From Roseomonas sp. (GTDB taxonomy: Bacteria; Pseudomonadota; Alphaproteobacteria; Acetobacterales; Acetobacteraceae), in the NCBI GenBank assembly GCA_020249145.1, contig JADCGF010000010.1, forward strand, positions 1 through 64,000: a DNA stretch of 64,000 nucleotides. The letters are read 5' to 3'. Made by a program: the position numbers and the translations under genes. Positions within the stretch are counted from its first letter, which is position 1. Each line of letters begins with the position of its first letter. Below are positions 34,093-41,021 of this stretch, piece after piece. The notes below the pieces were generated by a model. The model worked only from the letters and a program-made list of their open reading frames with translations. It did not search any database and had not been told where the DNA came from.

Positions 34093-34190
34093 CGCGGATT
34101 GCGTTCGCATGGGGTCACGCCATACGCGCTGCGTCGTTGGTTTTCGCACATCTTCACGCGTTCAGATGCTTCCATCTGAAGGCGATTTGC
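34093..34190 (-). repeat. Dispersed ~100-base repeat, copy 3 (right flank of the PKS cluster)
   Basis: The minus strand reads GCAAATCGCCTTCAGATGG, AAGCATCTGAACGCG, GTGAAGATGTGCG, CAACGACGCAGCGCG and GCGTGACCCCATGCGAACGC. The blocks come in the same order and orientation as in 22018-22118. TTCAGATG / CATCTGAA is a perfect 8-bp stem. Its left-strand start abuts and interrupts the C-terminal coding end of an IS5 transposase remnant, which argues that the repeat or the junction is younger than the IS. Confidence 0.6.
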
Positions 34191-34440
34191 TTGTCTGCTC
34201 GCATGGCGATGCGCTTGAACTGCCCTAGCTTGGCGAAGAAATTCTCGATCAAATGACGCCATTTGTAGATTTCCGCATGGATTTTCAGAGGTACCGATCT
34301 TCGCGGGTGCGGTGAAATCACGGTCTTGGCGCTGCGTTCATTCAATGGGGCGATGATTGAATTGCTGTCGAATGCCTTATCGGCGATCAGGCTACCGAAT
34401 GAAATGCCTTCGATCAGTGGCGGGACACCAACGGTATCAA
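34187..34440 (-). pseudogene. IS5-family transposase remnant (C-terminal DDE region)
   Basis: The minus strand from ~34440 reads TVGVPPLIEGISFGSLIADKAFDSNSIIAPL, then IYKWRHLIENFFAKLGQFKRIAMRADK. This has the second catalytic Asp block (ADKAFDS) and the YxxRHxIENFF block with the catalytic Glu of IS5-type transposases. The 5' two-thirds are missing, and the last ~25 residues are replaced by the dispersed repeat. It is a different sequence from the transposase at the left edge of the window. Confidence 0.7.
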
Positions 34441-34459
34441 ACCGATGGCGAGGTAAGAA

Positions 34460-34613
34460 GCCTTTCAGTAGGTTTGTGCGCGGGGTCGTGGCGCATGCGA
34501 TTGATGAGGGTGCAGCGCGGTTTTACCACGCGCATGGGTTTGTCTGGTCGGAGTTGGAGGAGCGGGTGATGCTGATGGGGAATGAGGCGGTGCGGGGGGT
34601 GTTGGGTGGGTGA
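34460..34613 (+). pseudogene. Remnant: C-terminal end of a GNAT-type (TacT-like) toxin
   Basis: In the frame ending at the TGA 34611-34613 the plus strand reads VVAHAIDEGAARFYHAHGFVW followed by LEERVMLMGNEAVRGVL. 'HAIDE-A-RFY--HGF' followed by 'LM--' is the hallmark end of GNAT toxins of TacT/AtaT type toxin-antitoxin pairs. No DUF1778 antitoxin and no acetyl-CoA loop are present. The upstream part is IS remnant, so the toxin gene was cut. Confidence 0.5.
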
Positions 34614-34683
34614 GCGGGTTCCGCCAGGGCAGAAGCGGTGGGAGGGGCGCCTAACCTCGTGACTTTCTTGCGCGATAGGCGAG

Positions 34684-37600
34684 TTAGTCGAACGCATGAT
34701 CGATAAAGTCTTCGATAGCGTCATGGCGGATGATATCGTTGAAAAGATAGAGAAGATTGCCCAGGTCTTCGCCGCGCAAGTCCTCGATGATGCGGAAATC
34801 GTCTCGTTCCTTGCCTGAGAGCGGAGAAAGCTCATTAGCTCTATGCCATTTGTCATACTGACTTGCCCAGTAGTCACGATAACCAGCCTGAATGACGGGA
34901 TCGGACAATTTTAAATTAGGGAATTTGAAAATACGAAGTTTGTCCCTGATCTTATCTTCGTTTCGGAGACATTCCCGCCAGATTTCATAGAGCTCTGCCA
35001 TGCAGTTTAAGGACTCAAGGTAACGGTCACTCAGAAAAACGAAAATGCGAGGGCTACGGGCGATTTGCTGCCTGAAGGCATGGATGCTGTCACCCGGTAC
35101 AAGGTTTTTCGTGTCGCGCAGGACGTCCAAACTACGAAGAGTGGCAGCATTGCATAATGCGTTGACGGGCGCTTCCAAATCCGGGCCGACGTAACCCTCC
35201 TTGTTCCACGCATAGCTGATGGCGTATTTGGGCCGCTCTTCCGGTGGTCGTGAGGCTCGGATGACCGGGGCTTGTGGCGCTGGCGCCTCGCGCGCCGGAA
35301 TTACCTTGTCCGTGGTGGCGGAGAGGTTCAGCTTGCGGTTTTCCTCACTGACCAATTCGGTCAGCCTTTCCAGCAATGTGGCAGCATCGCCATCCTTGGT
35401 TTCAATGCTGACGCTGCCTTGCCAATCCCCCGCCGGCAAATACTGCGTCACCAGGGCACGCGCGCGGGTTTGCGCATCATACAGGCAGACCCCTCCGCGA
35501 AAATAATCGGCACGGGTTTGCGCGAGTGTCCCCAATTGGCTGATTACATTGCGGATCAAGCCTTCATGCAGGAAGGCATAGGTGAATACCTGCCGATGCG
35601 TGGCGGGGCCTTCACCCCAGGTTGCGTCGATCTGTCCCTGAACAACCGCCCTTTCAGGTAGAAATTCTGGAGCAAGGTAAAGCGTTTCATCGTTTTCGTC
35701 CTTACTCGCGGCACCCTTTCGATAGACAAAGCAGATGCCGCAAGATGTCATCATGGAAAGAAACAAGCGCTGTTCGGCTTCCGTATAATCGCGCCAGACC
35801 TTTGCCAAATCAGCACGTTCAAACAAGCCACCACGGCGCTGCAGCCGCCCATAGGTTTCCTTGCGGTCAAACAGCGCATAGATCGCTGCCATGGCCCAGT
35901 TTTGGTCCAGCACAATGCGGTCCTGGAACAGACCCGCACGATAAAAAACCGTGCCATTGTCGTTCAAATAGGCAAGCGCAAATTCGGCCGATGCAGTGCC
36001 ACCTGCCTCCCGATACCAGGCTGCAAAGGTGGATTTTTCCATCAGGCGCCATTCTTCCGGTAGGCTGCCATCGGCTTGTCGCAGCGCTTCGATCCGCCGC
36101 TGTAGCAATAGGCGCGGCCTGCCGATTTCCACTGCGCCGCGGCTTTGCTGCAACGTCACCACCGCATCCTGCAAGGCGCCGCGCAAAGTGCCGATGCGTG
36201 GTGGATCAGCGGTGCTCACCTGAATGCAAAGGCTGCTAGCTATTTGGTCCTGATCCAGCGGTGGGGGGCGAATGCCATCCTGATCAAGGCGCGTTTGTGC
36301 GATGATCAGGGGGCTGCCCTTAAGGCCGGCATCCTTGGCATAGGCGTGCCAATACCGGAGCGGATGGTTACGGAACACCTTGCCGTACTGGTCGGGTTCG
36401 GCTGCCGGCAATTCGGTTTCCTGGCTCCATACCAGCAGGAAAATGGCGCGGGTTCTGGCGAAAAGCGCGTGGGTGCCGTGGTAAATTTCCTGCCCGCCAA
36501 AATCCCATAGTTTCAGGTGAGTTTCTGGCAGTGAATCCTGCGCTGGTATCATAACTTGCGTGATGCGAATGCCGTGGGTGGAATCCCATTCGGGTTGGAA
36601 GGGCTGCCCGGCAAGGCGCCGGGCGATCTGGGTTTTGCCGGCGCGGCCATTACCGAGGATGAGCAGCTTGGCCTCACTGATGGCCTCAACACCCGCTTCA
36701 AGTTCCCTCAAATGCGCGCGTAGGCGTTCCAAGCAATCATCGCCAAGGATTTCGTCGGGGATGCCGGGAATTTGGGTTCCGTCCGCTGAGACTAATTTGA
36801 GCGAAGGTTGCCACCAAAGCGTCATCGGTGCGGTGATGATAATACAGAAGCTGACATCAATGTTCCGTAGCTGCTGCAGCCCGGCGATGGGGGATAGGTC
36901 GCCCACCTTCGTATTGTCGCAGAAGAGGGACTGTAGCTGCTGCAGCCCGGCGATGGGGGATAGGTCGCTCACCTTCGTGCCGCCGCAGTCGAGGGCCTGT
37001 AGCTGCTGCAGCCCGGCGATGGGGGACAGGTCGCTCACCTTCGTGTAGCGGCAGTAGAGGGTCTGTAGCTGCTGCAGCGCGGCGATGGGGGATAAGTCAC
37101 TCACCTGCGTGCCGCGACAGTCGAGGTACTGTAGCTGCTGCAGCGCGGCGATGGGGGATAGGTCGCTCACCTGCGTGCGGCCGCAGTCGAATTTCTGTAG
37201 CTGCTGCAGCCCGGCGATGGGGGATAGGTCGCTCACCTGCGTGCTGCTGCAGTCGAATTTCTGTAGCTGCTGCAGCCCGGCGATGGGGTATAGGTCGCTC
37301 ACCTGCGTGCTGCTGCAGTCGAATTTCTGTAGCTGCTGCAGCCCGGCGATGGGGTATAAGTCGCTCACCTGCGTTCTGTTGCAGTTGAGGTACTGTAGCT
37401 GCTGCAGCCCGGCGATGGGGGATAGGTCGCTCACCTGCGTGCTGTTGCAGTTGAGGTACTGTAGCTGCTGCAGCCCGGCGATGGGGGATAGGTCGCGCAC
37501 CTGCGTTCCGCCGCAGTCGAGGTCCTGTAGCTTCTGCAGCCCGGCGATGGGGGATAGGTCGCTCACCTCCGTGCCGCTGCAGTTGAGGTACTGTAGCTGC

Positions 37601-37983
37601 TGCAGTGCGGCGATGGGGGATAGGTCGCTCACCTGCGTCCTGCTACAATCGAGGGCCTGTAGCTGCTGCAGCCCGGCGATGGGGGATAGGTCGTTGCAAT
37701 TCGTGTGATCTAGATACAATTCCCGCAAGTCACTCAGGCTGGATACTGCGCTGATATCCGAAATAGAATTCATTTTGCCGGTGAGCAGGCGATAACTCGC
37801 ACCCTCCGCCTTCACCTCTAACACCCTGCCAATACTTAATCTCTTGAGCTTGGTCAGCTTTGAAAGGGCGTCGGGCAACCTCGCCAACCCCAAATCGCCC
37901 AAATCCAGCCAATCCTGCCCCGTGCGCGCGGCTTCCGCTATCCGCTCCTCAGCAATGCGTTCGCCATCTGTCATGTCAGCCAT
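34684..37983 (-). CDS. LRR-Roc-COR-TIR protein (bacterial Roco with a TIR domain)
   Basis: This encodes 1099 residues. After an N-terminal ~95 residues come 13 near-identical 22-residue leucine-rich repeats (98-383, DLSPIAGLQQLQ...). A Roc GTPase follows: P-loop GNGRAGKT at 444-451, switch DFGGQE at 494-499 and AQTRLDQ as a degenerate NKxD. A COR-like region extends to ~790, then a linker. A C-terminal TIR domain starts at ~918 (YAISYAWN), has LRDTKNLVPGDSI and SPRIFVFLSDRYLES, and carries Glu997 in NCMAEL, the position of the NAD-cleaving glutamate. The family logic is sensor repeats, nucleotide switch, TIR effector, as in NLR-like phage-defence proteins; that role is inferred. It sits alone between mobile-element debris and core genes. 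Confidence 0.92.
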   Translation of the reverse strand: MADMTDGERIAEERIAEAARTGQDWLDLGDLGLARLPDALSKLTKLKRLSIGRVLEVKAEGASYRLLTGKMNSISDISAVSSLSDLRELYLDHTNCNDLSPIAGLQQLQALDCSRTQVSDLSPIAALQQLQYLNCSGTEVSDLSPIAGLQKLQDLDCGGTQVRDLSPIAGLQQLQYLNCNSTQVSDLSPIAGLQQLQYLNCNRTQVSDLYPIAGLQQLQKFDCSSTQVSDLYPIAGLQQLQKFDCSSTQVSDLSPIAGLQQLQKFDCGRTQVSDLSPIAALQQLQYLDCRGTQVSDLSPIAALQQLQTLYCRYTKVSDLSPIAGLQQLQALDCGGTKVSDLSPIAGLQQLQSLFCDNTKVGDLSPIAGLQQLRNIDVSFCIIITAPMTLWWQPSLKLVSADGTQIPGIPDEILGDDCLERLRAHLRELEAGVEAISEAKLLILGNGRAGKTQIARRLAGQPFQPEWDSTHGIRITQVMIPAQDSLPETHLKLWDFGGQEIYHGTHALFARTRAIFLLVWSQETELPAAEPDQYGKVFRNHPLRYWHAYAKDAGLKGSPLIIAQTRLDQDGIRPPPLDQDQIASSLCIQVSTADPPRIGTLRGALQDAVVTLQQSRGAVEIGRPRLLLQRRIEALRQADGSLPEEWRLMEKSTFAAWYREAGGTASAEFALAYLNDNGTVFYRAGLFQDRIVLDQNWAMAAIYALFDRKETYGRLQRRGGLFERADLAKVWRDYTEAEQRLFLSMMTSCGICFVYRKGAASKDENDETLYLAPEFLPERAVVQGQIDATWGEGPATHRQVFTYAFLHEGLIRNVISQLGTLAQTRADYFRGGVCLYDAQTRARALVTQYLPAGDWQGSVSIETKDGDAATLLERLTELVSEENRKLNLSATTDKVIPAREAPAPQAPVIRASRPPEERPKYAISYAWNKEGYVGPDLEAPVNALCNAATLRSLDVLRDTKNLVPGDSIHAFRQQIARSPRIFVFLSDRYLESLNCMAELYEIWRECLRNEDKIRDKLRIFKFPNLKLSDPVIQAGYRDYWASQYDKWHRANELSPLSGKERDDFRIIEDLRGEDLGNLLYLFNDIIRHDAIEDFIDHAFD
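36835..37692 (-). repeat. Thirteen tandem 66-base units coding the leucine-rich repeats
   Basis: Each unit codes 22 residues and has a near-invariant core (on the plus strand, CTGTAGCTGCTGCAGCCCGG then CGATGGGGGATAGGTCG). Variation is concentrated in the codons following the Cys, that is the predicted solvent-exposed ligand face. Two adjacent units (residues 208-251) encode identical 22-residue blocks beginning DLYP. Homogenised tandem DNA like this can expand, contract or recombine. Confidence 0.9.
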
Positions 37984-38067
37984 ACCCTGAACCTGCCATA
38001 TCCTTAACCGCCCGCAAATAGAAATCCCCCAAAGCCAATCGTTTCGCCGATAGCATTGGGCGCAGCA

Positions 38068-38901
38068 TCACACCCGCCCCCACCACCCCGCCCAAATCAC
38101 CGCCACCCGATCCGCGACGCCACGCGGCATGGGCACCACCTTCCCCGCCGCCAACCGCCGCAAATCGCGCGCCGCCAGCACCGCCGGTAGCGCGGCGGCA
38201 ACCAGCCCCTTCGGCACATCGCGCGGCGCGCTCCGCAAAGCCTCCAGCCCCTCAGCAGCCATTTCAGCGCACAACGCCACAAGCGCGGGCTGTCCCGGCG
38301 CGCTGATCACCGCCTCAGCACTCAGCCCCACCGATGCCAGCCGATCGCATGGCAGCAGGCAGCGCCCTTGCGCGGCATGGGCCGTGACGGATCGCAGCAC
38401 CCCGGCCAGCCCATAGGCAGCACCAAGGGCGCGGAGCTTCTCGGCATCCTCAACGCTGCCCCCCAAAGCCAGGCCCGCCGCATAGGCAAAGCCACCCGCA
38501 GTGCCGCGCAGCCAGGTCACGAAATCCGCCTCGGTCAGAATGCCGGCTTCCTCAGCCTCGGCTTCGCGCGCGTCAATCATGGCCTCAAGCGCGGTGGCCT
38601 CCAGCGCGCCGGCGGTGATGGCGGTATGGAGCGGTTCGGCAACCTCATGCCGGCGGGCTGGCTTGCCGTGGCGTGCTTCTTCCAGCGCATCGCGCCACCA
38701 TTGCAGGCGGATCAGCGCAGCCATGGGGTGGCTCGCGGCCTCTCGGGCGCGGGCCAATTCATGGTTGAAGGCAATCAGCGTGAAGATCGCCTCGCGCTTC
38801 TTGGGCGGCGCGAAAAGCGCGGCCAGGAAACGGTCCGGGTCATGGGCGCGGGCAAAGGCCGCAATCGGGGAAAGGCTCACGCGCGCTGATATGCCCGGCA
38901 C
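38068..38901 (-). CDS. Squalene/phytoene synthase-fold protein, NDUFAF6-like
   Basis: This encodes 277 residues from GTG at 38901; a GTG at 38880 is also possible. The family fold is visible in RFLAALFAPPKKREAIFTLIAFNHELARAREAASHPMAALIRLQWWRDALEE and WLRGTAGGFAYAAGLALG. The DxxxD diphosphate-binding motifs of true prenyl synthases are replaced (NHELAR instead of DDIVD-like), as in the mitochondrial complex I assembly factor NDUFAF6 and its alphaproteobacterial relatives. It is therefore probably not a squalene or phytoene synthase; a role in respiratory complex assembly is inferred. It is divergent from sodB. Confidence 0.8.
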   Translation of the reverse strand: MPGISARVSLSPIAAFARAHDPDRFLAALFAPPKKREAIFTLIAFNHELARAREAASHPMAALIRLQWWRDALEEARHGKPARRHEVAEPLHTAITAGALEATALEAMIDAREAEAEEAGILTEADFVTWLRGTAGGFAYAAGLALGGSVEDAEKLRALGAAYGLAGVLRSVTAHAAQGRCLLPCDRLASVGLSAEAVISAPGQPALVALCAEMAAEGLEALRSAPRDVPKGLVAAALPAVLAARDLRRLAAGKVVPMPRGVADRVAVIWAGWWGRV

Positions 38902-38999
38902 AGCGCCGCGCGGGAAGGGTGCGGTTGACGCTTGTGCTGGCCCCGCTTACCTCAAGTGCAGCGATTGACGCTCATCATCTGAGGAACGGAGAAACCCCC

Positions 39000-39638
39000 A
39001 TGGCTTTCAGCCTGCCCCCCCTGCCCTATTCCACCAATGCGCTTGCCGCCAATGGCATGTGCCAGGAAACCCTGGAACTGCATCATGGCAAGCATCACAA
39101 TGCCTATGTCACGGCGCTGAATGGGCTGATCGAAGCCAAGGGCCTGGCCGGCAAGTCGCTGGAAGCGATCTGCGCCGAAGCCGGCAAGGCGGGCGCTGAT
39201 GGCCTGCCCGTGCTGAACCAGGCAGGGCAGCATTACAACCATATCCTTTTCTGGCAGGTGATGCAGCCGGGCGGCGGTGGCGATAAGCTGCCGGGCGCGC
39301 TGGCGGCCAAGATTGATAGCGACCTCGGTGGCCTCGCGGCTTTCAAGGAAGCCTTCAAGCAGGCGGGTGTGACACAATTCGGCTCCGGCTGGGCCTGGGT
39401 GATCATCGGCGCCGATGGCAAGCTGAAGGTGACGAAGACGCCGAATGGCGCCAACCCAATCTCGACCGGCGAAGGCAAGCCGATCCTGGGTGTGGATGTG
39501 TGGGAACACGCCTATTACCTGGATTTCCGCAATGTGCGCCCGAATTACCTGGATAATTTCCTGAACAAGCTGGTGAATTGGGAAGTCGTTGCCGATCTGA
39601 TGGGCAAGGGCGGGCTCGCTTCCGGCCAGTCGGCGTAA
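39000..39638 (+). CDS. sodB: Superoxide dismutase, Fe/Mn family
   Basis: This encodes 212 residues. Metal ligands are in LELHHGKHHNAYV (first His), LNQAGQHYNHILFW (second His) and VDVWEHAYYLDF (Asp and His). AFKQAGVTQFGSGWAWVI is the usual pre-ligand helix. The start with FSLPPLPYSTNALA is canonical. The gene converts superoxide to peroxide and oxygen in the cytoplasm. AGGAACGGAGAAA precedes the ATG at 39000, and a strong terminator follows 24 bases after the stop. Fe versus Mn cannot be decided safely. Confidence 0.96.
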   Translation: MAFSLPPLPYSTNALAANGMCQETLELHHGKHHNAYVTALNGLIEAKGLAGKSLEAICAEAGKAGADGLPVLNQAGQHYNHILFWQVMQPGGGGDKLPGALAAKIDSDLGGLAAFKEAFKQAGVTQFGSGWAWVIIGADGKLKVTKTPNGANPISTGEGKPILGVDVWEHAYYLDFRNVRPNYLDNFLNKLVNWEVVADLMGKGGLASGQSA

Positions 39639-39661
39639 TCAGCCGCCAGGACACGAAAAAA

Positions 39662-39693
39662 GGCGCTGAGGAGCGATCCTCAGCGCCTTTTTT
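39662..39693. terminator. Bidirectional intrinsic terminator between sodB and yajC
   Basis: A perfect 11-bp stem (GGCGCTGAGGA / TCCTCAGCGCC) with a GCGA loop is followed by six T on the plus strand and preceded by six A (39656-39661). It can therefore terminate the convergent sodB and yajC transcripts in both directions. Confidence 0.93.
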
Positions 39694-39709
39694 GTTGCCT
39701 GTTGAAGGC

Positions 39710-40057
39710 TCAGCTTTTCGCCTCATCATTCGCAGCTTCGGGGCGAAGCACGCTGCCGATGGTGCCGCGCACCACGGTGACTTTCACATTGGGGGCGATT
39801 TCGGCCTCGATCTCGTCAGACCCGTCCTTCACCTTGGTAATGGTGGCGACAATGCCGCCCGCGGTCACCACGCGGTCCCCGCGCTTCAATTGGCCGAGCA
39901 TTTCGCGATGATCCTTCATCTTCTTCTGCTGGGGGCGAATCAGCAGGAAGTAGAAGACAACGAAAATCAAAACCAGCGGCAGCATTTGCATGACAATAGC
40001 GGCGGTGCCGCCCGCATCCTGGGCATAGGCGGGGCTGATGCCAAAAAGTCTTTCCAT
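39710..40057 (-). CDS. yajC: Preprotein translocase subunit YajC
   Basis: This encodes 115 residues. After a short Ala-rich N-terminus comes one membrane helix (MLPLVLIFVVFYFLLIRPQQKKMKDHREML), then the conserved LKRGDRVVTAGGIVATITKV strand region. It is a SecDF-associated inner-membrane protein. It is divergent from the DUF815 ATPase gene, a common alphaproteobacterial arrangement (no secD/secF are visible downstream here because sodB is convergent). Confidence 0.96.
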   Translation of the reverse strand: MERLFGISPAYAQDAGGTAAIVMQMLPLVLIFVVFYFLLIRPQQKKMKDHREMLGQLKRGDRVVTAGGIVATITKVKDGSDEIEAEIAPNVKVTVVRGTIGSVLRPEAANDEAKS

Positions 40058-40146
40058 GGTCCGGCATTCCTTATTTGCGATGATGGGGCGGAAACTAGCG
40101 CCCGCCCCCTTTCCGTCAATAGCAACCCGGCCTATTGCGCGCGGCC

Positions 40147-41010
40147 ATGGATCATTCTCCGCTTCTCCCTGCCCTGACCCGTATTGCTGAGGCGCTTGAA
40201 CGCCTGGCCCCGCCGCCCGCGGCCGCGCCCGACCTTACCGGGGCGGATGCCTTCATCTGGCACCCGGAACCTGTCGCGCGGTTATCGCCCGTGCCCAAGG
40301 TGGCGGCGGTGCCGATTGACCTGTTGCAAGGCGTGGATCGGCAGAAAGAGATCCTCATGGAAAACACGCTGCGCTTTGCGCGCGGCTTCAGCGCCAATAA
40401 CGCCATGCTCTGGGGCGCGCGGGGGACGGGCAAATCATCCCTGGTCAAGGCCGCGCATACGGCGGCGAACACACAAGTGCCCGGCAGCCTTGCGCTGATT
40501 GAAATCCATCGTGAGGACATCAAGACGCTGCCGGAATTGCTGCGCTTCCTGCGCGCAGGCACGCGGCGTTGCCTGGTGTTTTGTGATGATCTGTCTTTCG
40601 AGCGTGAGGATGCGGATTACAAGGCGCTGAAATCCGTGCTGGATGGCGGCATTGAAGGCCGGCCCGCCAATGTCTTGTTCTATGCCACGTCCAATCGCCG
40701 GCATCTGATGTCGCGCGACATGATCGAGAATGAACGTAGCGCCGCAATCCATGGGTCTGAGGCGATTGAGGAAAAGGTATCGCTATCCGATCGCTTCGGG
40801 CTTTGGATCGGGTTCCATAATGCCAATCAGGATACCTTCTTCGCCATGATCGAAGGCTACGCCAAGCATTACGGCCTCAATGTATCGGTTGAAGATTTGC
40901 ATGCGCTGGCGGTGGAATGGTCTGTCACGCGCGGGTCTCGTTCCGGTCGCGTGGCATGGCAATTCATCCAGGATCTGGCCGGTCGGATGGGTGTTAAAAT
41001 CGAGGGCTGA
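40147..41010 (+). CDS. DUF815-family AAA ATPase
   Basis: This encodes 287 residues. The N-terminus includes an AFIWHPEPVARLSPV segment. Walker A is GARGTGKSSL, with Walker B LVFCDDLSFE. NVLFYATSNRRHLM follows, and the conserved SLSDRFGLWIGFHNANQDTFF segment is typical of DUF815. The substrate and exact function are not established. The location next to yajC and a lytic transglycosylase gene is conserved in relatives. Confidence 0.93.
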   Translation: MDHSPLLPALTRIAEALERLAPPPAAAPDLTGADAFIWHPEPVARLSPVPKVAAVPIDLLQGVDRQKEILMENTLRFARGFSANNAMLWGARGTGKSSLVKAAHTAANTQVPGSLALIEIHREDIKTLPELLRFLRAGTRRCLVFCDDLSFEREDADYKALKSVLDGGIEGRPANVLFYATSNRRHLMSRDMIENERSAAIHGSEAIEEKVSLSDRFGLWIGFHNANQDTFFAMIEGYAKHYGLNVSVEDLHALAVEWSVTRGSRSGRVAWQFIQDLAGRMGVKIEG

Positions 41011-41021
41011 ATTCGCGCCGA

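Noticed and set aside
36870..37700. Regular ~66-base repeats that could be mistaken for a CRISPR array
   Set aside because: There are no unique spacers and the whole unit is in frame, coding leucine-rich repeats of the Roco-TIR protein. No cas genes are near.
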